In this document: positions 28,019-36,280 of the stretch, in pieces
Layout of the letters: each line of letters begins with the position of its first letter
Numbering within the stretch: position 1 is the stretch's first letter
Assembly: GCA_963744225.1 (NCBI GenBank)
Contig: CAVUSV010000002.1
Coordinates: 62,001-126,000, forward strand
DNA length: 64,000 nucleotides
Direction: 5' to 3'
Source: Bog-473 sp963744225
Lineage (GTDB): Bacteria; Actinomycetota; Acidimicrobiia; Acidimicrobiales; RAAP-2
Made by a program: the position numbers and the translations under genes
The notes under the pieces: generated by a model
What the model was told of the DNA's origin: nothing
What the model saw: the letters and a program-made list of their open reading frames with translations, nothing else
Databases searched by the model: none

Positions 28019-29087
28019 CCAGATCGAGCTGTTCCTCGCTCCCGGTGGCGTCGGCGAAGATGTCCACGGGTTCGGGGGTGGCGAAGATCGTCGAGTTCAG
28101 GTCGGCCGACCGCGAGGTCGGGGCGCCCTCCTCCCAGCGCTCGAACCCGGCGGCGATCACCGTCACCCGGACCTCGTCGCCCATGTTGTCGTCGATCACA
28201 GCCCCAAAGATGATGTTGGCGTCGGGATGGGCCACGCCGTGGATGATCTCAGCCGCCTCGTTCACCTCGAAGAGCCCGAGGTCGGAGCCACCGGCGATGT
28301 TGAGCACCATGCCACGGGCGCCCTCAATGGACGCCTCGAGCAGCGGCGACGTGATGGCCGCCCGCGCCGCGTTGGCGGCCCGCCCCTCGCCAATGGACGA
28401 GCCGATGCCCATGATGGCCGTGCCGGCATTGGTCATGACCATCTTCACGTCGGCGAAGTCGGTGTTGATAAGCCCGGGCACGGTGATCAGGTCGGTGATG
28501 CCGCGCACGCCCTGCAGCAGGACCTCGTCGGCCATCTTGAACGCGTTGACCATGCTGGTCTTGTCGTTGGACACGGTGAGCAAGCGATCGTTCGGGATGA
28601 CGATCAGCGTGTCGACCTTCTCCTTGAGGATCTGGATGCCCTTCTCGGCCTGCATGGCCCTGCGCCGCCCCTCGAAGGTGAAGGGGCGGGTGACGACGCC
28701 GATGGTCAAGGCGCCGAGGCCCTTGGCGATCTCGGCCACCACGGGCGCGGCCCCGGTCCCGGTGCCACCACCCTTTCCGGCCGTGATGAAGACCATGTCC
28801 GCGCCCTGGAGCGCCTCCTCAATCTCGGCCCGGTGCTCCTCGCCGGCCAGCCGACCTATCTCGGGGTCGCTCCCGGCTCCCAGGCCGCGGGTGAGCTGGC
28901 GCCCGATGTCCAATTTCAGGTCGGCGTCGCTCATCAGCAGCGCCTGGGCGTCCGTGTTGGCCGCGATGAACTCGACGTTGCGCAGACCCGCATCGATCAT
29001 CCGGTTGACGGCGTTGACGCCCCCGCCCCCGACCCCGACCACCTTGATGACTGCCAGGTAGTTGCCTTGGGTAGGCACGGTCGTCAT
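27981..29087 (-). CDS. ftsZ: Cell-division GTPase FtsZ
   Basis: Tubulin homologue forming the division ring. 368 residues. GTP-binding loops: KVVGVGGGGVNAVNRMI (15-31), ANTDAQAL, tubulin signature GGGTGTGAAP at 106-115, FTFEGRRR, and the T7 region INTDFADVKMVMTNAGTAI. The short C-terminal linker ends in the conserved peptide DDDFDVPSFLR, which binds SepF and FtsW in actinobacteria. The start ATG at 29087 has GGGAG upstream. No ftsA is present. Two inverted repeats occur in the 179-bp gap between ftsQ and ftsZ, where an independent ftsZ promoter would be expected. Confidence 0.98.
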   Translation of the reverse strand: MTTVPTQGNYLAVIKVVGVGGGGVNAVNRMIDAGLRNVEFIAANTDAQALLMSDADLKLDIGRQLTRGLGAGSDPEIGRLAGEEHRAEIEEALQGADMVFITAGKGGGTGTGAAPVVAEIAKGLGALTIGVVTRPFTFEGRRRAMQAEKGIQILKEKVDTLIVIPNDRLLTVSNDKTSMVNAFKMADEVLLQGVRGITDLITVPGLINTDFADVKMVMTNAGTAIMGIGSSIGEGRAANAARAAITSPLLEASIEGARGMVLNIAGGSDLGLFEVNEAAEIIHGVAHPDANIIFGAVIDDNMGDEVRVTVIAAGFERWEEGAPTSRSADLNSTIFATPEPVDIFADATGSEEQLDLGDDDFDVPSFLR

Positions 29088-29181
29088 GAACTCCCTCGTC
29101 CTCGGGTCGATCGCCGACCGGTCATTGCTCGTACGTTCCGCCAGACGTTACCGGGGATGTGCGATCAGCGACCGATCCCTG

Positions 29182-29198
29182 AACCTTCTGGGAAGGTT
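29182..29198. promoter_or_regulatory. Perfect inverted repeat upstream of ftsZ (site 1)
   Basis: AACCTTC-TGG-GAAGGTT, 7-bp arms around a 3-base centre. With the second dyad at 29221-29245 it forms a pair about 20 bp apart in the ftsQ-ftsZ gap. This suggests an operator or a leader hairpin. Confidence 0.45.
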
Positions 29199-29220
29199 GA
29201 TGTTCACAGTACGCCAACGT

Positions 29221-29245
29221 GAACCCCACCATACGGGTGGTGTTC
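29221..29245. promoter_or_regulatory. Imperfect 10-bp inverted repeat upstream of ftsZ (site 2)
   Basis: Minus-strand GAACACCACC-CGTAT-GGTGGGGTTC has one mismatch in 10 bp of stem. It may form a hairpin near the end of ftsQ or act as an operator. There is no T-run, so intrinsic termination is doubtful. Confidence 0.45.
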
Positions 29246-29266
29246 AGGCTGGTCAAGCATCCTACG

Positions 29267-30112
29267 TCACCCTGATGTCACCGTCGGTGCGCCGGGGACG
29301 CTGACGTCGATGACATCCCCGTTGTGTAGGGTGGCGCCCGCGAGAATGGACGACACCGCCTCGTACTTCGCGGTGAGCTGCGCCGTCGAGCCGAGGTCGA
29401 CGAGGATGGGGGTCGTTAGGGCCAGCTGGACCCAGCCGGCGGGCTCGACGGTGACGCCCGTGACCTGAGCGGCGAAGGAGGCCGGCAGGGTGGCCGCCAC
29501 GCGCAGCCCGGCAGCGTCCTTGTTCGAGAGCTGCGCACCAGGGGACCCGGGCACCTCCGGAATGGTGAGCAGCAGCAAACCCGCCGGACGCGTGGCGGAC
29601 GCGCTCAGCACCCTGCCGTCGCCGCTCAGTGACTCCCAGGTGCCGCCCGCCATGCTGACGACGAAGCGCGGTATCTCCTCGGTCACCGCGATGTGGACGC
29701 CGTCGGGCCACGACACGCGCACGGTCGCCGAACGGACCCATGGCAGCTGCTCGAGACGCGCCGCAGCCGCGCCGGCGTTGACATCGAGGAGCGGTGGCTG
29801 GCTGGCCAGTCCCGCCTGGGCGACGACCTGGGCGGCGGTCTCGTGCACGTTCCCGATCACCGTCACCGAGCGAGCCGAGAACAGCGGCGTGTGGAGCAGG
29901 AACCAAGCGCCGACGAGGCAGGACGCTCCGGCAAGACCAATGACGACAATGCGCAGCCGGCGACGCCCCTGCTCCCGCAGGACAGCCGTCCGACGAGCCG
30001 AGATTCGCGGGTCCATTCGGTGGCGACCGCCACCGCTCTTGCCCCCGAGTCCGCCGCGACCCAGACCGCGCACAGTCCGCTTCGCCCTCTCGAGAAGTCC
30101 CTCCGGCGTCAT
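29267..30112 (-). CDS. ftsQ: Cell-division protein FtsQ/DivIB
   Basis: Bitopic membrane protein of the divisome (FtsQLB complex). 281 residues: basic cytoplasmic N-terminus (1-52), one membrane segment LRIVVIGLAGASCLVGAWFL (53-72), POTRA domain starting FSARSVTVIGNVHET and then the beta domain (LEQLPWVRSATVRVSWPDG, VHIAVTEEIPRFVV). The start codon overlaps the murB stop as ATGA. The C-terminal tail is short. Length and order (murB-ftsQ-ftsZ) are as expected. The gene is followed by a 179-bp spacer carrying two dyads before ftsZ. Confidence 0.94.
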   Translation of the reverse strand: MTPEGLLERAKRTVRGLGRGGLGGKSGGGRHRMDPRISARRTAVLREQGRRRLRIVVIGLAGASCLVGAWFLLHTPLFSARSVTVIGNVHETAAQVVAQAGLASQPPLLDVNAGAAAARLEQLPWVRSATVRVSWPDGVHIAVTEEIPRFVVSMAGGTWESLSGDGRVLSASATRPAGLLLLTIPEVPGSPGAQLSNKDAAGLRVAATLPASFAAQVTGVTVEPAGWVQLALTTPILVDLGSTAQLTAKYEAVSSILAGATLHNGDVIDVSVPGAPTVTSG

Positions 30113-31215
30113 CGGCGCCCAGCAGCGGTGCCCGGGGCGCCATCGCCTCGGGCCGTCGTCTCATCGGGCGGGACATCGGTCTCGGGCACCGAGCCAGTCT
30201 TCCCGTCGCCGAAGCCGAGGAGGCGGACCTCGGTGCGCAAGACGACCCCGCAGCGCTCGGCGACCGTGCTGCGTACGTGCTCCATGAGCGTGTGCACATC
30301 GTCCGCACGGCCCTCCGTGTCTGCCTGGATGAAGTTGGCGTGTTTCTCGGACACATGGGCCGTCCCCAGCCGGTACCCCTTCAACCCCGCGGCCTCGATG
30401 AGCCTCCCGGCCGAATCGCCTTCGGGATTGGTGAAGACGGAGCCGGCGTTGGAGCCGCCCGGCTGATGCGTGCGCCGCCATCTGACGATGGCGGCCACCG
30501 CCTCCTGCTCGGCTTGCACCGATCCCGGCGTGACCTCGAGCTCCGCCGCGACCACCAGTTGCGTCGGGGTCACCGATGAGGAGCGGTAGCCGTAGGCGAG
30601 GTGGCCGACGTCGTCGGTACCGCCGGCGTCGGAGAAGAGGTCGACCCAGGAGTAACGGACGAGGCGTGACGCCATGTCCGACCCGTGCCCGCCGGCGTTC
30701 ATGCGCACCGCACCACCGACCGACCCGGGCACGCCGACGGCCCACGCCAATCCCGACCACCCGGCGTCGGCGACGCGGCGGGCGAGCACCGGCAGCGCGA
30801 GGGCCGCGCCCACCCGAACCACAGCCCCAGCGGCGCCGGCCCCTGAAGCGCCGGCCCCTGGAGCGCCGGCCCCGCCAGCCCCGGCGCGTCCGTCACCAGG
30901 CGCGGGCAGGTCCAACTCCGTGAAGCCACGACCGAGATGCAGCACCATGCCGTCGAAGCCCGCATCGGACACCAGCAGGTTCGAGCCCCGACCGATGACA
31001 AACGTCGCGATGCCATCCCCCGCCGCCCCCCGACTCCCCGCGGCCCCACGGAGGGTGTGGCGGACGGTCTCGAGATCGTCGGGACCTTCGACCTCCACGT
31101 AAAGAGCGGCGGGACCACCGACCCCATAGGTGGTAAGCGGCCCCAGCGGCTTCATCAACGAGGCACGGTCTCCGAGCACGTCCGCCACGGCACGCAGCGT
31201 GTCGCTCGGCGTCAC
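30109..31215 (-). CDS. murB: UDP-N-acetylenolpyruvoylglucosamine reductase
   Basis: FAD-dependent reductase that makes UDP-MurNAc. 368 residues, with FAD/substrate motifs TTYGVGGPAALY, VIGRGSNLLVSDAGFDG, AVGVPGSVGGAVRMNAGGHG, YGYRSS and GSNAGSVFTNPEGDSAGRLI, then KHANFIQ. Start GTG at 31215 overlaps the murC stop as GTGA. Near residue 110-128 there is a Gly/Ala/Pro-rich run (GAGGAGAPGAGASGAGAAG) encoded by a 15-bp tandem repeat, absent from typical MurB; it would extend a surface loop between the FAD halves. The C-terminal tail is an Asp/Glu/Arg-rich extension. Confidence 0.95.
   Translation of the reverse strand: MTPSDTLRAVADVLGDRASLMKPLGPLTTYGVGGPAALYVEVEGPDDLETVRHTLRGAAGSRGAAGDGIATFVIGRGSNLLVSDAGFDGMVLHLGRGFTELDLPAPGDGRAGAGGAGAPGAGASGAGAAGAVVRVGAALALPVLARRVADAGWSGLAWAVGVPGSVGGAVRMNAGGHGSDMASRLVRYSWVDLFSDAGGTDDVGHLAYGYRSSSVTPTQLVVAAELEVTPGSVQAEQEAVAAIVRWRRTHQPGGSNAGSVFTNPEGDSAGRLIEAAGLKGYRLGTAHVSEKHANFIQADTEGRADDVHTLMEHVRSTVAERCGVVLRTEVRLLGFGDGKTGSVPETDVPPDETTARGDGAPGTAAGRR
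30833..30877. repeat. 15-bp tandem repeat inside murB
   Basis: Three head-to-tail copies of GCGCCGGCCCCTGRA (units begin 30833, 30848, 30863) with a degenerate fourth. It encodes the Gly/Ala/Pro run in MurB and is in frame, so copy number changes would lengthen the loop by five residues each. Confidence 0.75.
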
Positions 31216-32648
31216 CACTGCGACGACTCGAGCAGGTCGTCGGGCAGCGTCGTCAGGTCCCCGGCGCCCAGGGTGAGACAGAGGTCGCCCGATCGCAGCT
31301 CGGCGCCCACGGCCTGTCGCAACTCCTCCCAGCCGGCGGCGTAGATCACGCGCAGCCTCGGGTCCTGCGCCTTCACGGCGTCCGCCACCAGGCGGCCCGA
31401 GACCCCCGGGACCGCTCGTTCTCCGGCGCTGTAGACATCGGTGACCACCAGGACGTCGGCGTCCCCGAACGCCGTCCCGAACTCGGGGGCAAGCGCAGCG
31501 GTGCGCGAGAACCGGTGGGGTTGGAACACCGCGACGACCCTGGACCAGCCGCCGGTCTTCGCGGTCGCCAGGGCGGCACGCACCTCGGTCGGGAGATGGG
31601 CGTAGTCGTCGACGAAGGTCACGCCGCGCGACTCGCCCCGGAACTCGAAACGTCGGGTCACGCCGGCGAATCGGGCCATTGCGGCCTGCGCCGCCGCAAA
31701 GGGCGCGCCGGCCTGGAGCGCCGCCACAGCGGCGACCGCGCCATTGCGCGCGTTATGGAGCCCGGGAACGCCGATGCGCAGCGTGCCCAGCGCGCCTTCG
31801 GGCCCGCGGAGGACGAACGAGACTGAGCTGCGCTGCAGATCGATGTCGTCCATCACATACGTCGAACCCGAACCGGCTCCGACGGTGATCGCCCCGTGCT
31901 CTTCGCCCAGGAGCGCTGCTTCGGGGTCGTCGGCGCACACGATGGAGCCGGAGCTGGCGCCGGCCAGGAAGGCGGAGAAGGCATCCCGCAGCACCGCGAA
32001 GGTCCCGTAGTAGTCGAGATGGTCTGGTTCCACGTTGGTGAGCACCGCCAGGTCGGGGCGGATGGCCTGGAACGTCCCATAGCTCTCGTCGGCCTCGACG
32101 ACGAGCCACTCCCCCGAGTCCCACACGGCGTTCGTCCCGATCTCGTTGACGTCGGCCCCGATGACGAACGAGGGCCGTAGCCCCGCTTCGACCAGGATCA
32201 GCGAGAGCATCGAGGCTGTCGTTGTCTTCCCATGCGTCCCCGCCACTGCCAGGCAGCGTCGGGTCGCGCAGATCGCCGCGAGCATCTCGGAGCGGGGTAC
32301 GACCCGCACGCCACGGGATCGCGCCTCGGCCAATTCGGGGTTCGACAGCGGGACCGCCGGCGAGAACGTCACTGCTTCGGCAGCGCCCAAGTTCTCGGGG
32401 CGATGCCCCACCGCGACGGTGATGCCGTGGGAGCGCAGGCGTTCCGCAACCGGTGAGTCCTTCAGGTCCGACCCGGAAACCGTGTGGCCCATCGCACTGA
32501 GCACGACCGCGATGGCACTCATCCCCGCTCCGCCGATGCCCACGATATGGATGCGCCGCGCCACCGCGAGGTCCAGCGATTCCGTCGCACCACGGCTGCC
32601 GCCGCTGCTGCTGCCGCTGCCGCTGCCTCGCCTTGTCTCAGCGGGCAT
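31212..32648 (-). CDS. murC: UDP-N-acetylmuramate--L-alanine ligase
   Basis: ATP-dependent ligase adding L-Ala to UDP-MurNAc. 478 residues. UDP-binding IHIVGIGGAGMSAIA (33-47), ATP P-loop AGTHGKTTTASML, EADESYGTF, LTNVEPDHLDYYGTF, HNARNGAVAAVAAL and FVDDYAHLPTEV are family motifs. The N-terminal tail (ETRRGSGSGSSSGGSRG, from a short GC-rich triplet repeat near 32598-32632) is disordered and precedes the domain. The start overlaps the end of murG by 11 bp, and its stop makes GTGA with murB. Confidence 0.97.
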   Translation of the reverse strand: MPAETRRGSGSGSSSGGSRGATESLDLAVARRIHIVGIGGAGMSAIAVVLSAMGHTVSGSDLKDSPVAERLRSHGITVAVGHRPENLGAAEAVTFSPAVPLSNPELAEARSRGVRVVPRSEMLAAICATRRCLAVAGTHGKTTTASMLSLILVEAGLRPSFVIGADVNEIGTNAVWDSGEWLVVEADESYGTFQAIRPDLAVLTNVEPDHLDYYGTFAVLRDAFSAFLAGASSGSIVCADDPEAALLGEEHGAITVGAGSGSTYVMDDIDLQRSSVSFVLRGPEGALGTLRIGVPGLHNARNGAVAAVAALQAGAPFAAAQAAMARFAGVTRRFEFRGESRGVTFVDDYAHLPTEVRAALATAKTGGWSRVVAVFQPHRFSRTAALAPEFGTAFGDADVLVVTDVYSAGERAVPGVSGRLVADAVKAQDPRLRVIYAAGWEELRQAVGAELRSGDLCLTLGAGDLTTLPDDLLESSQW

Positions 32649-33804
32649 GGGCGTCGACCAGCTCGGCGACCCGGGCCGCCGCGTCGGGGTGCGCGTTCTC
32701 GCGGGCTGCCTCGCTCATGGCTCGCAGGCGGTCTGGATCGGCCAGAAGCGCCTCGAGCTCCTGGGCCAGCCGCCGCCCGTCGCATTCAGGATCCGACAGG
32801 TGCACCGCAGCTCCCATACCCACAAGTGCTTCCGCATTGCGCGACTGGTGGTCGCGCGGGGCTCCGGGCAACGGGACGAGGATCGCCGGGACGCCCGCCA
32901 CCAACAGCTCGGCCACCGTGATGGCACCGGCCCGGGTAACGCACACGTCGGCGGCGCCGTAGAGGAGAGGCATGCGGTCCTCAAAGGCGACGACGCGGTA
33001 ACACAGCCCTCCGCCTGCGCCTGCCTCCTGCGACGCTTCGGTCCGGGGTGATTCCTCCCGCAGCCACTGTCCGGGGGCGAACGCCTCGTAATCACGCCGC
33101 CCGGTGACGTGGTACAGCGCTCGCCCCTCGCAGCCCGACCAGAGCCCCGCCAGCTCCGCCACCGCCCGGTTGATCCGCAGCGCCCCCAAAGAGCCGCCGA
33201 CGGACGCCACGGTCTGGCGGTCAACCGGCAGGCCGAGCTCGATTCGGCTGGCGGTGCCCCCCTGTGTTGTCCGGTCCAACGAAACCAGCTCGGGCCGCAC
33301 GGGCGTTCCCGTGACGTGCGCCCGGGGCAGGTCCGTCCCGGGAAAAGCCACCGCATTGGCGGCGGCGAAACGGCCCAGCAGCCCGTTGACGGCCCCGGGA
33401 ACGGCGTCCGTGTTCATGGAGACAAGAGGCACCCTCGTGAGCACAGCGGCGATCCCGGCCGGAAAGCTGGCGTAGCCCCCGACGATGACCACCACCCGGG
33501 GTCGGTGGGCGAGGAACGAGCCGAAGGCACGGGCGCACGCCCACACCAAACCGACGACCGCCCCGGCATTGGCCCAGAGGGCCGAAGGACGCAGGCTGCG
33601 CCGGATCCCCCGTCCGGGAAGCAGCGTGTAGGGGAACTCGAGAGTCGGCCAAATGCTCGCCTCCTGCCCCCGCCGGGAGCCGAAGAGCTCAATGGTGTCC
33701 GCGGCATGCCCGCGGGCGACGAGAGCGCGCGCAATCTCCAGCGATGGGACGATGTGCCCACCCGTCCCCCCGCCCGCAATCACCGTGCCGCGCCGAACGC
33801 TCAC
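32638..33804 (-). CDS. murG: UDP-GlcNAc--lipid I N-acetylglucosaminyltransferase
   Basis: GT-B glycosyltransferase that converts lipid I to lipid II at the inner face of the membrane. 388 residues. VIAGGGTGGHIVPSLEIA (8-25), IVGGYASFPAG, VTGTPVRPEL, SVGGSLGALRIN, YHVTGRRDY and RAGAITVAELLVAGVPAILVPLP with DHQSRNAEAL form the classic MurG pattern. GTG at 33804 overlaps the ftsW stop as GTGA. It lies between ftsW and murC, the usual arrangement. Confidence 0.97.
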   Translation of the reverse strand: MSVRRGTVIAGGGTGGHIVPSLEIARALVARGHAADTIELFGSRRGQEASIWPTLEFPYTLLPGRGIRRSLRPSALWANAGAVVGLVWACARAFGSFLAHRPRVVVIVGGYASFPAGIAAVLTRVPLVSMNTDAVPGAVNGLLGRFAAANAVAFPGTDLPRAHVTGTPVRPELVSLDRTTQGGTASRIELGLPVDRQTVASVGGSLGALRINRAVAELAGLWSGCEGRALYHVTGRRDYEAFAPGQWLREESPRTEASQEAGAGGGLCYRVVAFEDRMPLLYGAADVCVTRAGAITVAELLVAGVPAILVPLPGAPRDHQSRNAEALVGMGAAVHLSDPECDGRRLAQELEALLADPDRLRAMSEAARENAHPDAAARVAELVDAHAR

Positions 33805-35120
33805 CGACCTCGGGTGGAGCGGGCCTGCCGGCGGTCCGACCCGGCGACCCGCAGGACCCCCTCCGCCTCACCCTGCCGGGCGATGTTGATGAGCACACCA
33901 GCGGACGCCATAGTGATCACCAGGGACGAGCCCCCGAAGGAGATGAACGGCAGCGGGATACCGGTCACCGGCAACACCCCCACAACCGCACCGACATTGA
34001 TGAGGGTTTCCGCCCCCACCCATGCCACCAGGCCGAGCGCGAGCAGGGAGCCGAAGCCGTCCCGAGCCTGGGTCGCCGCGCGGATCCCCAGCCACATGAA
34101 GGCGCCCAGGAGCACCAGCACGAGGAGAGCCCCAGCGATACCGAGCTGCTCACCGATGACCGAGAAGATGAAGTCGGTGTGCGCGTTGGGAAGGAAGCCC
34201 CACTGCGCTTGTCCGCCACCGAGGCCGGCACCGACCAGGTGCCCCGACCCCAGCCCGATGAGCGACTGAACGACTTGGTACCCCGAGCTCGAGCCGTGGG
34301 CCGAGGGATCCATGAACGACAGCAGCCGGGCCCGGCGATAGGGCGAGGCCACTGCCACGATCACCGCCACGCCCACAAGGCCGGCCATCACCTTCATGAC
34401 AGGCCCGAGTCGGACACCCGAGACGAACAGCAGCGCCATTGCGATGAAGACGAGGACCATGGCCGTGCCCATGTCCGGCTGGGCGAGGATCAGGATGCAT
34501 GCCGAGCCGGTGACGAGGATCAACGGTCCGATGATGCGGCGGTCAGACGCTTCCTCGTCGAGACGCCGGGCGATGAAGTCCGCGGCGAAGAGGGTGAGCG
34601 CCAGCTTCATGAGCTCGGAGGGCTGGAGCCGGAACTGCCCAAAGCCAACCCAGCGGCTCGATCCCATGGCGTGGACTCCGAGGCCTGGGACAAGAACCAT
34701 GAAGAGGAGGGCGAAGGTCCCCAGCAGGAGGAGGGGCCCGACACGCCGCAGGGCGCGGTAGTCCAATCGCAGCGTGACGCCGAGCACCACCACGCCGATC
34801 GCCATCCACATGGACTCTCTGATCAGGATCGCCCATGGCGTCCCGTAGGTCGCTATGGAGACCACCGAGGAAGCGGTGCCGACCATCACGAGCCCGATCA
34901 CGCACAGCAATGCCACGTCGACGAGCAGCACGGTCGAAATCGCGATCTGATGTCCGCCGAGACGCAACCCGGTCGCCTGCGCCACGGACCCGTGTGCCGA
35001 TGATCGTGGCGAGGCGGCCTTTGCCCGAGGCCGTGCGGATGGCGACCGCGGTACGGCTGTCGGTTTTTTGCGAGTACTTCGGTGCTCGCCCGTCGCCGTC
35101 GTGACCCGCCCCGCCGTCAT
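33801..35120 (-). CDS. ftsW: Peptidoglycan glycosyltransferase FtsW
   Basis: SEDS-family polymerase of septal peptidoglycan. 439 residues with about ten membrane segments. SSRWVGFGQFRLQPSELMKL, PDMGTAMVLVFIA, PYRRARLLSFMDP, GYQVVQSLIGLGSG, FLPNAHTDFIFSVIGEQLG and GIPLPFISFGGSSL are diagnostic; the catalytic Asp is expected in the PDMGT region. An unusually basic Ser/Pro-rich N-terminal tail (about 55 residues) precedes the first segment. ATG at 35120 has GAGGAG 6 bases upstream. murD, normally immediately upstream, is not present. Confidence 0.95.
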   Translation of the reverse strand: MTAGRVTTATGEHRSTRKKPTAVPRSPSARPRAKAASPRSSAHGSVAQATGLRLGGHQIAISTVLLVDVALLCVIGLVMVGTASSVVSIATYGTPWAILIRESMWMAIGVVVLGVTLRLDYRALRRVGPLLLLGTFALLFMVLVPGLGVHAMGSSRWVGFGQFRLQPSELMKLALTLFAADFIARRLDEEASDRRIIGPLILVTGSACILILAQPDMGTAMVLVFIAMALLFVSGVRLGPVMKVMAGLVGVAVIVAVASPYRRARLLSFMDPSAHGSSSGYQVVQSLIGLGSGHLVGAGLGGGQAQWGFLPNAHTDFIFSVIGEQLGIAGALLVLVLLGAFMWLGIRAATQARDGFGSLLALGLVAWVGAETLINVGAVVGVLPVTGIPLPFISFGGSSLVITMASAGVLINIARQGEAEGVLRVAGSDRRQARSTRGR

Positions 35121-35236
35121 GCCTGCTCCTCTTTCTGAGCGCGACCGCGTTGCTCAGACCGGTCCGACCCCCGATGCATGCCGACAGTTTCCCGTACCCG
35201 CGGAGCGAAGTGGCGGATGAAGGGACGCTGGGTCAC
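35117..35236 (-). CDS. Possible 39-residue ORF between mraY and ftsW
   Basis: GTG overlaps the mraY stop as GTGA, and its TGA overlaps the ftsW start as ATGA. The translation begins MTQRPFIRHFAPRVRETVG and ends in a charged QRGRAQKEEQA, with the ftsW ribosome-binding site inside its last codons. I know of no homologue. The same frame is open for 158 codons upstream inside mraY, so openness alone is weak evidence. It may just be the leader of ftsW, or a remnant where murD would normally lie. Confidence 0.3.
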   Translation of the reverse strand: MTQRPFIRHFAPRVRETVGMHRGSDRSEQRGRAQKEEQA

Positions 35237-36274
35237 GTGAACTTCGCCACCGTGAGAAAGTCGCCGTAGAAGATACCGAGGCCGAGCGCGCAGAAGAGCC
35301 CCCCGAGGATCCAGAAGCGCACGATCACCGTGGTCTCGGGCCAGCCACCGAGCTCGAAGTGGTGATGGATCGGAGCCATCCGGAAGATGCGCCGGTGGAA
35401 CATCCGGAAGCTGATGACCTGCAGGATCACCGACACCGTTTCCATGACGAAGAGGCCGCCGATCACGAGAAGGAGCAGGTCGAGATTGAGGAGCAGGCAC
35501 AGGGCTGCCAGTCCGGCGCCGATGGCCAGCGATCCGGTGTCCCCCATGATGATCTTGGCCGGTGCCGCGTTCCACCAGAGGAACCCGATGCACGCCCCGG
35601 CGAGCGCGACGGACACAAGCGAAAGGTCGATCGCCGACGCGGGCAGCACGTGGTAGATCGCGAAGTGCCGGAAGATCCAGTACCCCATGATGGAGAGCAC
35701 TGCGAAACAAAACGTCCCTGCTCCTGCGGCCAATCCATCGACGCCGTCGGTGATGTTCACCGCGTTGGACGCACCCACCATCACGAGCACGGCGAAGACC
35801 ACCCAGCCGACCTCGCCGAGGTTGATACCGAGGGCCTGGGAACGGGTGAAGGAGAGTGCCGTCGACGTGTGCGCCCAGCGCACGGCGAGTTCGGCAAAGG
35901 CAAGGGCGAGGACGAGTTGCGCCGCCGCCTTCCCCCGCTTGTTCAATCCGAGGCTTCGCCGGTGGTGCACCTTGATGTAGTCATCGACGTAGCCGATGAG
36001 TCCGAAGGCGACCACTGCGCCAACAGTGAGGTACCCCGTCCGCGAGAAGCGAATCTCGGTGCCGATGTGTCCGATCGCATACCCGACGACGACGGCAGCC
36101 CACGATGACGATGCCACCCATGGTCGGAGTGCCCGCCTTGGCGACATGCGAGGCGGGGCCGTCTTCCCTGATGTGCTGACCAATCTGGCGCTTCCGGAAA
36201 TAGCGGATGAGAAAGGGGGTCGAAAGGATCGCGATCCACAGCGCGACACTCCCCGAGACAAGCAGTCCGAGCAC
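35233..36274 (-). CDS. mraY: Phospho-MurNAc-pentapeptide translocase, frame broken near 5' end
   Basis: Integral-membrane enzyme that makes lipid I. N-terminal part MLGLLVSGSVALWIAILSTP to AGTPTMGGIVIV is in one frame; the rest, from AAVVVGYAIGHI through GLIGYVDDYIKVHHRRSLGL (first Asp pair), NAVNITDGVDGLAAG, FLWWNAAPAKIIMGDTGSLA and MAPIHHHFELGGWPE, is in another. They join at a run of three C at 36099-36101, where one base is extra. The joined protein is about 347 residues, normal for MraY. GTG at 36274 follows the murE stop by only six bases. murF, usually between them, is missing. Confidence 0.94.
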
Positions 36275-36280
36275 GTACTG

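Noticed and set aside
35237..35710. Upstream extension of the short ORF between mraY and ftsW
   Set aside because: Lies inside mraY in another frame, with no recognisable sequence.
36000..36200. Programmed frameshift in mraY
   Set aside because: No slippery heptamer and no known frameshift in MraY; a simple indel in a run of C explains it.
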